From positions 899,001 through 963,000 of the forward strand of contig JAJOZX010000877.1 in the NCBI GenBank assembly GCA_023014485.1: a DNA stretch of 64,000 bases. The letters are read 5' to 3'. The notes under the pieces are model-generated. The model was not told the origin of the DNA. It was given only the letters and a program-made list of their open reading frames with translations, and searched no databases. The position numbers and the translations under genes are program-made. Below are positions 11,731 through 23,828 of this stretch, piece by piece. How positions within the stretch are numbered: position 1 is the stretch's first letter; every line of letters begins with the position of its first letter. The stretch comes from Bathynomus jamesi. Taxonomy: Eukaryota; Arthropoda; Malacostraca; Isopoda; Cirolanidae.

Positions 11731-14516
11731 TAAACAACGTTAATATATTTAAAATGCCTATATAGACGGTTTTTAAACACATTATCGCTGGTAGAGTTCA
11801 CGACGGGCGTTGGAAGATTATCCCATTTATCAATTACTTTGAACGTAAAAATTTTTTTTAGCGATATTAGTAATGAAACGTCTGCTACGCAACTTAAATC
11901 CATTATTACGAGTATTGCTATTATCGAAAGTGAACAATTTGTCAAAATTTACGTTATCGATGTTATTAACGATTTTGAAAACTTCAATAAGCTCCCCCTT
12001 TAATCTCCTAGTTTCGAGTGAATGCAAGTCTAACTCTTTAATCCTATCTTCATAAGGCTTGTTGCGTAGTGACGGAATTAGTTTCGTGGCACGACGCTGA
12101 ACCCTTTCTAACCTATCAATATCCTCACGCAAATACGAGCACCAAAACTGAACGGCATATTCTAAATGAGGCCTGACTAGGGACTTGTAAAGGGGCAATA
12201 TAATATCCTTCTATTTAAATTCGAAATTACGCGCTGTGAAGCCAAACATCTTATTAGCTTTTGCGCAAGACTCCAGGCACTGGTTCCTAACTTTTAAATC
12301 CTTAGATACGCGTACGTCTAAATCTACTTCCTCGTCAACGCTCACTAACTCTCTATCATCCATCGTGTACGTGTAATTATTGTTACGAGAACCTATATGC
12401 AAAACTTTACATTTGTCTACGTTAAATTGCATCTGCTACTTCTCCGTCCACTCCATATCGTCCTCGTTAACAACCTTACCGCCTATTTTAGTATCGTCCG
12501 CGAATTTTGAAACGTTACTAGTCAATCCTACATCTATGTCGTTAATGTAAATTACGAATAGCAATGGGCCTAACACTGAACCCTGTGGGACACCGCTACT
12601 TACATCCAACCACCCCGATTCACTACCATTAACAACGACCCTCTGTCTCCTAGCACGAAGCCATTCCCCTAACCAGTTAGCTACCTGACCGCGTATACCG
12701 GTTGCTTTAACTTTCGCAATTAATCTTCTATGCGGAACTGTATCGAACGCCTTTTTAAAATCTAAATAAATAACGTCAGCCGCTCTATGCCTATCGTAAT
12801 CGCGCACTATTTCGTTATAAAATTCTAACAAATTAGTTAAACAAGATCTATGGCGTCGAAACCCATGCTGATTACTATTAATCAAATCTCGACTTTCTAA
12901 GTGATCGATGATACGATCCCTAACTACAGATTCCAAAAGTTTACCGACAATTGACGTTAAGCTAATGGGCCTATAATTGGTAGCTACTGTGCGGTCGCCT
13001 TTTTTAAAAATGGGCGTGACGTTAGCTAATCTGAAGTCTTCAGAAATAATCCCCGTTTCGAGTGACTGATTACAAATCTTCGTTAAGGGGCCTGCAATAA
13101 CGTCTTTCAAATCTTTCAAATGTCTGGGATAAAAAGCGTCAGGGCCTGGAGCCTTGCTAACTTTTAGCCTATCGATATAATGCGCAATCTCATCCTCGTA
13201 AACAGTTATTTCATCCACAGTAGTCTCGCTATTAAATGGAACGACATCGTCCACATCGGGGACATTATTTACGTCTTCTACGGTAAAAACTGTCGCAAAA
13301 AAGTTATTGAAAATACCCGCCATCGCCTGAGCGTCAGAAGCCAAAGCGCCGTTAACATCCACTAGAGGGCCTATGTTATCTTTTATCGGCTTACGATTAT
13401 TGACGTATTCAAAAAACTTTTTTGGATTATGTTTACTATCCGCAGCTATAAGTATCTCTAAATTACGCTTAGCATTCCTAACTGATCTTTTAACCTGACG
13501 TCTAAGCTCGATATATCTATTAAAGTTAGCTGCCGTGCCATTGCGCTTATTAAGTCTATACGCTCTGTTACGCTCGTTTATGAACTCGCCTATTTCCCTA
13601 GTCCACCACTTGGGCCTACCATGATTTCTAGCGCGCTTGGGCCTACGAGGAATAAACTCCCTTTCAATATTCATAAAACTTTCTTTAAACGCCTCCCAAT
13701 GCAAATTTGTGTCATTACCCATAAATAAGTTATCCCAGTCCACTACTCTCATCCTATCCGCAAAACTATCAAAATTAGCCCTACGAAAATCAGGGACTTC
13801 TATTACGTTACTATCCTTAGTGTTTTATCAATAACTTAAACCTAAGAATTTGATGATCACTACATCCTAAACTCTCGCCTACTTCTAAACCTTCGACTAT
13901 ATTTTCGCCGTTCGTCATCACCAAATCTAAAATATTGTCACCGCGCGTTGGTTCGGTAACCATCTGTCGTAAAAATTATCTTCCATGAACTCAATCAATC
14001 TCAAACCCTCCTCATTACCAGTAAAAGTCTCGTAATTAACATTAGGGCAGTTAAAGTCTCCGACAATTATACTATTCCGATTGTCAATAAAGTTACCAAG
14101 AAGTGAGTAAAATCTAGTATCGGTATCGAGGGTTGAACGGGAGGTCTATAAACAACAACAAAATTAAAACTAATACTACGCGCCCTAACTTCAACGCATA
14201 TCGCATTAATTGCTGCCGGAAAATCTATCTTAACCTCGATAGCCCTAAGGGAATTACGAATGTACAGCAAAACGCCGCCACCAAACCTATGTAACCTATC
14301 ATTAGTAAAGAGTTTAAAACCCGGTATATCAAGTTCCCCCAACAAGTCCCGAGTCACGGTATTTAACCACGTTTCAGTGATAGCAACTATATCGTAGTTG
14401 CCGGAATAAATTATCGCCTTAAATTCGTTTAATTTATTTCTAATACTACGCGCGTTACAATAAAAGACGTTTAAGTTATTTTTTACCACGGGCCGGCGTT
14501 TTAAACTATTTTTCAC
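11731..14516 (-). pseudogene. LINE ORF2: APE endonuclease and reverse transcriptase
   Basis: The protein nicks target DNA and copies LINE RNA. The endonuclease reads NVFYCNARSIRNKLNEFK, ITETWLN and VVYRPP (14516-14067); a frameshift leads to IIVGDFNCP near 14060-14030 and another to SDHQ near 13860. The reverse transcriptase (13752-12436) has ANVTPIFKKGD, NYRPISLTS, SGVPQGSVLGPLLFVIYIND and the catalytic FADDT. The C-terminal domain (12432-11731) has RPHLEYAVQFW, RVQRRATKLIPSL and a terminal WDNLP motif, again split by frameshifts at about 12435, 12205 and 11850. At least five frame breaks make it inactive. Confidence 0.9.
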
Positions 14517-15543
14517 GTCGGGCCCGCGTTCCCCGGACCCACAACGTTTAAAGAAGGCTTCGACCTATACAGCTTTCGTACGTTTTCGTCAATTAACCTA
14601 CCTAGCCTAGCATTACCTATTTCATTAAAATGCACCCCATCTTTTATAAAAAGGCTAGGATCACTGAATTCGGACCACAGCTTTACGAAGGGTACATTTT
14701 CCTCAGCACAAATCTCTTCTAATTTAGTATTCAAAAATATCGTTTTTGACGTAATCCTAAGACCCAAACCGTGCCTAGGGGTAATACCTAGAACTAAAGA
14801 CCTATCTGACCTCGCCTTTAGGGACCTAATTAACCCCCTATATCTCTCCAAAAGGTCAGGCACTCTCGTATCGGGCCTATACGAGTCGTTGCCCCTACCA
14901 TCGTCACCAACATCGAGTGACGGGAGGCAACGTCAATCCTATCCACTTCGTCTCTAACTCTGTCAACCCTGGCCCCTGGGAGACAGACCCTCCTCCTCTT
15001 GGTTGGATGCCGTTCAACGAACTCTGTGTCCATATGGCGCACTAAAGAGTCCCCAATTAAAATAGTTTCCCCCTCATTCACGTTCCTTTCCAAATGGGCG
15101 AAAGGGTTCGAAACCTCGATGGGGGGGGATTCCTATCACCTAACGTACGCGGCCTAGCTCCACCCTTAACTTCTCTGAATCCCTCCCCATCTACTAATCT
15201 CGGCCAACCTTAACCCCTTCCTCAACTCTATCCAACCTTCCCCATAAGCTACCTAAACTAGAAACTAGGTTACGCACCTCACCCTTCAAATTACTAACGT
15301 CTTCAGCGTTAGTATTGGTTCGGCTTTCGTCAACCGTAGCCCTACCCCTGCCCTCATGAAGCGTTGCAAGTCTTTCCGTTACCTCAGGTACACTGCGTTT
15401 TATGTCAACCATTTCCTCCCTTAACTAGCAAAAGAAACAAACCGATCTCTCGGTAATCGCCATAGGACCGCCGTTATCATCTTTAAAATCCGAATACCAC
15501 CGGTTTACCCCACACCTAACACACGACGCTTTCTGCGACGGCA
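14513..15543 (-). pseudogene. LINE ORF1: zinc-binding motif plus SGNH esterase
   Basis: Start at the ATG near 15543 gives a motif with two CxxC pairs (CVRCG, then CFFC about 30 residues on), a PHD/zinc-knuckle-like site, followed by an in-frame TAG. The frame then continues with a coiled-coil-like stretch (15412-15194, RNLVSSLGSLWGRLDRVEE). The esterase part follows: ILIGDSLVRH (nucleophile block, near 15060) and DGVHFNEIGNARL (Asp-His block, near 14640) are SGNH hydrolase signatures. A frameshift near 14850 separates them. CR1-type ORF1 proteins carry such an esterase, which is thought to act on membranes or lipids during retrotransposition. It ends where the next ORF begins (overlap at 14513-14516). 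Confidence 0.75.
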
Positions 15544-15729
15544 TCGCGCAGTTAAAATTAGTTTATAACCGTCACAAGCTTAAGTTAAATTAAGCCGGCA
15601 CGCTATGAAAACTTCTAAATCGCTAAAAACCACTAATATTCAATTACTTAATAACAATGTGAATATAAACACAAGTATATAAAATTCAAAATTTTCCAAA
15701 AGTAAAATTATTAACAATATGCAAAAGTA

Positions 15730-16162
15730 GATGCAATATCAGAGAGCTCAGGAAATGCGTCCGTTCAGGACAGTCTGACTGACCTAGTACAGAGTCTGGG
15801 TAATGTCTGTTTTTGGTTCAAATTCACTAGTATATAAAAAGTTGTATTGTGATATCTGTTCATATAGACTTGCATTAATCATAATGGCACCTTATTACTG
15901 TATAAGACTAGTAAACATTGTGTTCATGAAGATAAACGATTAATATGATAGTGAACAGCGTTCAACTCCGACATTACATTATAATTACGGGCAGTTCAAA
16001 AAATTATGTAAAGCTATTTTTTGCTAAACCTTGACACCCCAGATCCCCCAGGAACGTTCTGTAACACTAGACCAGGCAACCCCTAAGATGTTAAGTAACA
16101 CTTCTCCCACCCCACACCGCACACTTTACGGAACGTTACAGAGGGGGGAGGGGTCAGGTTTT
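15730..16162. repeat. Dispersed repeat, part 1 (copy interrupted by LINE)
   Basis: It shares ATTCACTAGTATATAAAAAG, AATCATAATGG and GACATTACATTATAATTA with 20850-21060. The match resumes after the LINE, at 18239-18370 (GTTGTTGGACTC, then GAGTCGCCTGTGA and GAGGAACATTACATAT), so the LINE split one repeat. Confidence 0.65.
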
Positions 16163-16178
16163 AGTCCATTATGTTGTT

Positions 16179-18222
16179 GTTGTTGTTGTTGTTTAGCCGA
16201 TCAGCCCACCCTGATCGAGCAAGCCGGCGGCACGCAGGTAACCGATCGCGCCCTCCGGAGTGGACCAGAGGTTCAGCGCACTCGTGATGTTGTGTTGTGT
16301 TCGTTGTTGTGCTAGAGCGGTACAGTCCGTCATAATGTGTTCAATTGTTTGTGGTGTGTCTTGGCACAGGTGGCAGGTGTCGTCTATGGAGTTGTCTAGT
16401 CTGTGTTTATATGTCCATAAGTTGGGGTGATGTCCACATCGGAATTGTGGTAAGTTAACTCGATCCGATCTGCTCAGGCTGATCTCTGACCTGTTAATGG
16501 GCGGCGGCTTCGCACCTAGGACCGCATTCGGACCGAGTCGTGTCAGTGCTTTGTGGGTTAGGTGTGTGTGTATGTGTTTTCTGTACTGTGTGATGTCTGT
16601 GGGGCGTGGTATGGGATGGAGTATTTGGTTATAATGTCTCTCTGGTGTTACCTTAATGGTGCGAGGTGTTGGTGCATGATTGTATATGTAGTGGCAAGGG
16701 TGTTGTGGGTTAGTTGTCGCTGCTGCCATGAATTGTGTTCCCCTCATGTCTAAATGTTCCCTAACTTTTAGTATTTTTGTTTCTGTGTGCAGGTGTTCTA
16801 TTGGTGTTGTTTGAGTGCATCCTGTAATGATACGAAGTGCGTTGTTTTGTATTGTTTGTAAGGTGTTTATGTGTGTGTTTGAGATAATGGGTGCCCAGCA
16901 TGGGCTAGCATAGTCCATAACTGAGCGAATATATTGTTTGTAGATGAGTGATGTTGTTTCCTGCTGGTGTCCAAAGTTTGTGCCTGTTAGTACCCTAAGC
17001 GTGTTAAGTCTTGACGTACATTTGTTTTTAATGTCCTGAATGTGGTTTGCAAAAGATAATGATGTGTTGTATGTGACACCTAGTATTTTGGTTCTGTGAG
17101 TGTGTGGAATGTTGATGTTGTTTAGTGTAAGTTGTGGAATTACCTGGTGTTCTTTTGTGTTGCTTGTAAGCAAGGTGATGGTTGATTTTGTGGCGCTACT
17201 TTGAGTCTATTGTGTGTGAGCCAGTCTTGTATACTGTTTATGTATGTTTGCAGGTTATTTGTAGCGGTGTCGATGTTGTTGTGGGTGGATGTTAGAGTGA
17301 TATCATCTGCATATGATGATAAGGTAAGCTTGTTATCTATGGGTGTTGGAATGTCATGCATGTATAAGTTGAAGAGTGTTGGTGAGAGAACAGAGCCTTG
17401 AGGGACCCCGTTCGGAAAAAGCTTGTTTTTGGATGACTTGCCATTAAATGTGACATGTGAGTATCTTCCTGAGAGATAGTTGCTCAGCCACCTTTTGGTG
17501 TTATTGTGCATGTTTGTGTTGAGTATTTTGTTTATGAGAGGGAAGCGTGGGATAGCATCAAATGCTTTACTAATGTCTATTGTTGCTAATAGTGTACGTT
17601 GAGCTGGTCTTCTAGAGTTGATGCCATCCATGATGTGCTGCGTCAGGTTAGTGAGTAATGTCGTGGTTGAGTGGTGAGGTCTGAATCCATGTTGAGTAGG
17701 CGATAGTGGTATGTGTGGGTTGGTGATTTGTAAGATTAGTCTTTCTGTTACTTTGGAAGGTGTGCATAGTAAAGTAATGGGTCTATAGGAAACTGGTTCT
17801 GTTGGATTTTTGTTTGGTTTGAGTAGTGTAATAATTTTACCTTGTTTCCATATGTCAGGAATAATACAGTGTTGGTATGAATATGTGCTGATATTTGTGA
17901 GAGCTACTATTCCTTGTGGGCCCAAGTGTTTAAGGTGTATGTTAGATATGTTGTCTGGTCCAGTAGCCTTCGAATTTTTAATGTTTTTGATGATCTTGGT
18001 GGTCTGATCTGTATTGAAGGGTATAATGGTCGTGTCGAGTCTGTAGGTTTTCTTGTGTCGGGCTGTTTGTTTGTCTGCGTGTTTCTGGTTGTTGTCTCTG
18101 TTTAAGTGACTTATCTTTGCGTAGTGATTAACTAGAATGTTAGCTTGTTGTGTGTATGTTGGGATATTATTTTGGCTGCGACAGATAGCCGCGTGTGAGG
18201 TGTGAATGTGAATGAGGTGTGA
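16179..18222 (-). mobile_element. 5'-truncated LINE with 16-bp target duplication
   Basis: AGTCCATTATGTTGTT occurs on both sides (16163-16178 and 18223-18238). The 3' end on the minus strand is a (CAA)n tail at about 16179-16193. The endonuclease half is missing, as in typical 5'-truncated insertions. The unoccupied equivalent of the target is near 21068-21085 (ATATGTTGTTGGACTC). Confidence 0.8.
16193..18220 (-). pseudogene. LINE reverse transcriptase with C-terminal CCHC finger
   Basis: The reading starts mid-protein near 18220 with no endonuclease. The reverse transcriptase has NSKATGPDNI, SYRPITLL, TQHGFRPHHSTTTLL, IDISKAFDAI, NGVPQGSVLSPTLFNLY and the catalytic SYADDI (17925-17140). A frameshift near 17150 leads to the C-terminal part (17173-16193) with KILGV, RITGC and a zinc finger CHLCQDTPQTIEHIMTDC, as in Jockey/R1-related arthropod LINEs. 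The two frames are long and only slightly degraded, so the insertion is younger than its neighbours. Confidence 0.85.
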
Positions 18223-18369
18223 AGTCCATTATGTTGTTGGACTCAGTTGTACCACCTCTACCCCACCTTCCCCCAGTTGGAATACCTTGACTATCGCTGC
18301 CGCGTTGCCACCTGTACAGAGTCGCCTGTGAGGCGAGGAACATTACATATACGAGCAACTCTACAGGAG

Positions 18370-18600
18370 GGCTACAGATGGGTGTGTCAGTGGAAATCGT
18401 AACGGGACGGTTGCATGAAGCAGGATATCACCACCGGTTCGTGGCGACGCCTATTATATTAATAGTCTTTTCCAGATTGTATTTCTAATTATCAATGTGG
18501 AGACATAATGATTTAATCACGATGGACAGATAAACTCATTAATGTTTTCCAGATTTCCTTTTGCATTATCAATGTGGAGATATTAGATCTTAACAAGGAA
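18370..18600. repeat. Tc1-like fragment, inverted relative to the next block
   Basis: GGTGTGTCAGTGGAAATCGT onward encodes a short piece of the transposase HTH (GRLHEAGYHH) on the plus strand. The equivalent inverted fragment of the other copy is at about 4670-4760. The adjoining CCACATTGATAA motif matches 4600-4625. Confidence 0.6.
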
Positions 18601-20612
18601 TATATATATATATATATATACATACAATAAAACACCAATTATTTATTAAACAAATATGCAATGGTTGAGAATGTTTCACTAAATAGATTATCATACAAAA
18701 TGCCCACAATTTGCAATAGACTAACATAAATGGCACATCTATATCCGGTTCGTAGTTAGTATTTGGTCCATCCCCCATTATTGTCTATTACATCTTGTAA
18801 TCTGTGTTACAGAGATGCAACATGGTTATGTATGATGTGTGGGTTCCTTCGGAACATCTCCCACTCAGCCATAGTGTGATCCAGCAGCTGGCGGCTGATC
18901 CACTCCTGTCCAGGCTCCCATGAGTTCACCACATTCCGCCACATGTTCCCAATGAGGTTGAGGTCACACCCCTTCCTAGGCCAGTCCAGTTGCTCTAGAT
19001 TTCGCTGCTCTTCGAACCACCTTCTAACAATCTTGGTGGTGTGGATGGGAGAGTTGTCCTGCAAATGGTTTTTAAATATTAAAAGTAGAATTATATCTCA
19101 TCCATACGCTTCATCAGTAACCCACTATTCGAGGTAGGTTTTAACCCCTATATATTAGAGGTTTCTCTCTGCCAAATGTAATTGTGCGACATTATACAAA
19201 TAAGACAGTCTGCTGTTATCCAGAATAAAATCGTAGTGTTGTCATAATATTGAACTAGTTAAAGAACAATTTTATGACCATTATTCGTCCCATGTAAATG
19301 TGGAAACCGGACATACAAATGCATGTAATACATAAATCTTACTCTAGTAATAGTATAATATTCTATAACACATAAATACAACATAACTGCCTAAAGATAA
19401 TCTGCTCAGGATAGGGCAAGGCATACGCGCGTACAGATGACATCATCACCTCCTCCATGATCTCTATGTATTGATCTGCCGTAAACCTCCGATGGATATC
19501 AATCAGCTCTCCTAGTCCTTGCAGGTGCATCCATCCCCTCACATTCGCCGTCACGCGTCCACTCCGTGCCACTTCGGAAGTATTTTGGCGTATATCTCTT
19601 GGGTCTGTCGCCAACACCGAAAACGGCCGTGAGTTGTAGACGCAAACGTCTTCTCGTCAGAGAAGATAACTCTGCTCCACTATACGAGATCATCATTTAT
19701 ATGGTGGCGATCAAACGAGAGCCTGGTCTGACGATGTCGTTCCTCGATCCTCTCTTTTTTGGCACGAATACGGTGGTGTTATCCTGCTTCATGCAACGGT
19801 GTCCACTGATACGCCCATATGTAGTCTCCCGGATTGCGACTTCGTTTTTGATAGGATCGTTCTGCACTTCGTTGATTATTCTCCGGTCTTCTTCTGGAGT
19901 GGTCTTTCTTGATGTCCCACACAGGACGATCTAGCAGATACCCAGTTTCCTGCTACCTCTGCACCCAGCATCAAACAGTAGACTTCGAAATTCCCAGTTC
20001 CATGGCTATGTCAGCTACAGAGAGGTCTGCTTCTCGCATACCAATTATCCGGCCTCGCTGTGCAATTTTATCATGAGCTGGATTCATTTTCAGAGTCGGT
20101 GTTCATCATACGGCGTAGAAATATGGTATGAACATAGATCATGCCAGTAACCATATCAACACCTCCGTTTGGCCAATCAACGTCATTTCACAAACATTAG
20201 TATAATATTGTATGAGTTTATAAGTATATATACTGTAAACCAGGTCAATTTCGCGGCAGCAAATTTTCGCTCTTTCATATTCTCAGACGAGTTCGCGGCA
20301 TCATAATTTCGCGGTCAACAGTTGCTAGTTATAATCTTACAGATTAAAATTACGTCATGAATGACGACATTTATTCTGGACTGTGATTGGTCGAGGTTGA
20401 GGTCGTATATCAAGGCAAGTTTTACCTCTTGGTATACGGATAAAATTTTAGGAGCACTCAACGTAAATGAATCTCTCGGTAAGATATATATGAAGCTCTC
20501 CACACTGAAACCTATTTATGCGTTTGGATTGTCTCTGCATGGGATAAACTACACAAAATGAGGAAGACCATTCGGAAGGGTTGGAAAATTAGCAGCATTC
20601 ATGACATTCTTT
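18590..20612 (-). mobile_element. Inverted second copy of Tc1-like element and flank
   Basis: The block is the reverse complement of 997-3523, lacking the MITE at 1488-1944. It contains the transposase pseudogene with the same internal insertion (19063-19390). Matching flanks to 20612 show that a segment larger than the transposon was copied. Confidence 0.8.
18780..20090 (-). pseudogene. Tc1-like transposase pseudogene (second copy)
   Basis: On the minus strand the order is MNPAHDKIAQ near 20086, the MISYSGAELSSLT segment where FSDEKTF is frameshifted (about 19690-19640), EVARSGRVTANVRGWMHL (about 19570) and, beyond the shared insertion, QDNSPIHTTKIVRRWFEEQ and DLNLIGNMWRN (19064-18807). In the last motif the catalytic Glu of PIENMW is Gly (LIGNMW), a further inactivating change absent from the other copy. 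Confidence 0.85.
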
Positions 20613-21530
20613 TCATACAGTAATAATACAGTAAATTTAAAATGTTTTTACTGCTTTTACTTTACAATATTTTATTACAATATACTGAATTTACTTTACA
20701 AATAAAGTATTTTAATGATCTTAGTTTTATTTTCTTACTATCTTCCAAAAATTAGTTTAAACTGTCAAATTTTCGCCTGCTGGATATTTTCGCATAAACT
20801 TTTGCCTATGCGAAAAACGCGAAAATTTCCTGCAAGCGAACATTTGGCATTCACTAGTATATAAAAAGTTCTATTGTAGTAGCTGTTCGTATAAATTTGC
20901 AGTAATCATAATGGAATCTTGTTAGTGTATAAGACTAGTAAACTACATGGAGTTCAACGCTGTTCACGATCATATTGTTTATCTTTATGAACACAGACAT
21001 TACATTATAATTAACTGTATATCAATGACGGCACATTCAATTGTCCTTTAGATATATATGTCTGTGTTATATGTTGTTGGACTCTGTTGTCCCCCCTCCA
21101 CCCCACCTTCTCCACATGTACGGAGTCGCCTGTGATTCGAGGAACATTACATATGCAGGCAACTGTACGTCATTATGATATAGGAACTTTATTTTATGTT
21201 CGCCTAAAATATTCTTCCGATCTCCCAGACCTTACATCTTTACCTTCCGAAATTTATGTTTGTTTAAAGGTTTGTACTAGAAATGAGACTTAGTGTCTGT
21301 ATAACGCCATTAATACTTTCATTATCACATAAATTTAATTAAAGTGACCTACGCATGCGTACTACTACTATAATATGGGTGTGACCTCGAAATGTTTTGA
21401 TATACCTTTTCATAAAATGTAGATATTAGATATTAAAATGTAATAATGTAGATGGTATTTCTCCAGATTTTTTGTATAAAAAATAAAGGATATCTTTTCC
21501 AAAATGAAAATGCTTTTGGGGATGATATAA
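20613..21530. repeat. Dispersed repeat with unoccupied insertion sites
   Basis: No gene was seen. The segment 21165-21520 is a diverged reverse complement of the flanks at 26360-28255, without the mariner-like element and without the MITE found there. The sequence at about 21305-21325 is the unoccupied TA site and that at about 21395-21420 the unoccupied MITE site. The 20850-21160 part matches 15830-16020 and 18239-18370. Confidence 0.7.
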
Positions 21531-22578
21531 AGAGTAGAGGGGGTATTATTGAGAGTAGAGATAGGGCTTATAGGCGATGAAGATAAAGATAATTTGTGGT
21601 TACGAAGCAACTATATATCGTTTAGGCGTAAAGCGAAAAGCGTAATAAAAAAGTCCAAGCGCGATTTTGAAATTTTCATAGCTCGTGATGGCAAAAAAAA
21701 AACCAAGCGATTTTTCCAATACGTCAACATGAGGAACTCGGTGAAAATCGTGTTAGGACCATTGAAATATTTTGACGGTGAGCTAGTTTCTGCGAACAAG
21801 CAAATGGCTTCTATGTTGAAAGAATATTTTTCGTCAGTTTTTACAATCGAAGATGTAACGAATATCCCTACGATCATAGACATAATGCCTTTCGATAATG
21901 GTAATACTTTAGATAATATTGTTGTGAGTGAAAGGGAGGTACTGCACTATATTTGTAAAATGAAAATACTTAAATCACCGGGGCCAGATTCCATATATCT
22001 CATACAACTAAAAGAATTGAAAGAAAACATTGTTGTGCCCCTAACAAAGTTTTTTAATGCATCTATTTCTGAGGGGAACGTACCAGATAATTTCAAATTA
22101 GCAAATGTAACACCTATTTTTAAGAAAGGAGATAAAGGTGTGGTGGGAAATTATAGGCCAATCAGTTGAACATCGGTTGTAGGTAAGCTACTGGAGTCGA
22201 TAATTAGGGGTCGTATAGTCGAACACTTAGAATTGCATAACTTAATTAGAAATACGCAGCACGGTTTTAGGCGAAACAAATCTTGCTTAATTAATCTTTT
22301 AGAATTTTTCCAAAGCGTGATTGAAGTTTACGATAGTCATCGGAGGTAGATGCAGTATATTTAGATTTTCAAAAAACGTTTGACACCGTATTGCACAAAA
22401 GACTCGTTGAAAAAACTGAGGCTCAGGGAATCAGGGGTGTAGTAATAAATTGGATAGAAGAGTGGTTGCGAGGTAGGAAACAGAGGGTGGTCGTTGATGG
22501 AGCGGAGTCTTCCTGGGCTAATGTAGCGAGCGGCGTTCCTCAGGGTTCTGTATTGGGCCCCTTGTTTTTTCTTATATA

Positions 22579-22775
22579 CAGGGTTTTCAGGTCGACCCTA
22601 GAAATATGGAAATTGGCGGAATTTGTAGTTTGTATTTGATATTTAGTATTTGAAGTTTGTCATAGTAATTTTGTAACTAATATGAAGTGTTTCTTTATAT
22701 TAGTTACGGAATTACTATGGCAAACTACAAATTCCGCCAATTTCCATATTTCTAGGGTCGACCTGAAACACCCTG
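22579..22775. mobile_element. Palindromic MITE, TA target site
   Basis: The 197-bp element begins CAGGGTTTTCAGGTCGACC and ends in the near inverse, GGTCGACCTGAAACACCCTG, with TA on each side (22577-22578 and 22776-22777). Arms of about 85 bp fold back. Taking out the element and one TA restores an uninterrupted LIYINDL reading in the host LINE. Confidence 0.85.
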
Positions 22776-23105
22776 TATATTAACGATTTAAACGTCGACC
22801 TAGTCAGTACAGTTTTAGAGTTTGCGGATGACACGAAGGTGGGTGGTAGTGCGATAAATGACGAAGATAGAGGTAAAATACAGGAAGATCTGAATAAAAT
22901 CGTAGATTGGTCGGTCACATGGCAAATGAGATTTAACGTCGATAAGTGCAAAATTTTACATATAGGTTCGCGTAACTGTAATTTTGCGTATAGTATGTCA
23001 GGGAAGGAGTTGGCAAGCGTAGATCAGGAAAACGATTTAGGAGTTATAATCACTGATGATTTAAAAGTAACAAAACAAAGTACAGCAACGGTCAATAAAG
23101 CGAAC

Positions 23106-23828
23106 GGATCACTTTAACATATTGTTTCCCAGGAACCTCTCTTTAACATATTGCTTCCCAGTGTATATCACTTTAACATATTGCTTCCCAGTGTTAATCA
23201 CTTTAACATATTGCTTCCCAATATTTAGGATGAGGAGTACGATAAAAAATGTTCGCTTTAATAAAGTAAAGGCATAAAAAGTAAATCATAACATGTTAAA
23301 ATATTAGATTGAAAGTAAATTTATTAGAATTGTTGCGCTATATGGTCACACAAAGTAAAAAATGGATTTCGGAAGAATCGGTCACGCCACATCAATTGCC
23401 ACAAGTACGAGTTGAGTAGCTCCATTTTGCATGATTCCATTTTCTTTATATATTTAATATAGGTTAACTGAATGTCTGGTTAGGTCAACTGAATGCCAGG
23501 TTAGGTCAACTGTACGCCTTTGACGATTGGTTAGGTTAAGTTGTGATATTTTCGTTAAAACTAACGAAAATATCACGATTTAACCTAACCAATCATCAAG
23601 GACGTACAGTTGACCTAACCGGGCATTCAGTTAACCTACATTAAGTATATAAAGAATGCTCGGTTAGGGCATTTATAACTATGTTTACGGTCGGTAGGTT
23701 ATCTCCTAAATTACCAACCTCTCTCTAACCAACCAACCTTTCTCTTTTTAACATATTGCTTCCCAGGAGGGATCACTTTAACATATTGCTTCCCGAATGC
23801 TTTGTGAAGCAATATGTTAAAGTGATCC
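23106..23828. mobile_element. 723-bp non-autonomous element, perfect 8-bp TSD, internal satellite
   Basis: AAGCGAAC flanks both sides (23098-23105 and 23829-23836). Ends are GGATCACTTTAACATATTG and its exact inverse. The unit TCACTTTAACATATTGCTTCCCA is repeated about four times at the left (23106-23225) and two to three times near the right end, the last inverted. The middle (about 23455-23645) is a long palindrome with GATATTTTCGTTA and TTAGGTTA motifs. The 8-bp duplication points to hAT-type mobilisation. No protein is encoded. Confidence 0.8.

Larger units (their letters stand above)
11600..15560 (-). mobile_element. CR1-like LINE, near full length but degraded
   Basis: Two ORF regions on the minus strand (15543-14513 and 14516-11731) have the layout of CR1-group non-LTR retrotransposons. 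Downstream of the second ORF the 3' region (about 11700-11630) has a short tandem repeat of about 19 bp containing GCCAGC(A/T)TGTGA, followed by an A-rich run. A related copy is at 21540-24290. Confidence 0.8.

Noticed and set aside
23106..23225. A CRISPR-like array of about 25-bp repeats
   Set aside because: Spacers are only a few bases, the organism is eukaryotic, and the repeats are copies of the element's own terminal repeat.
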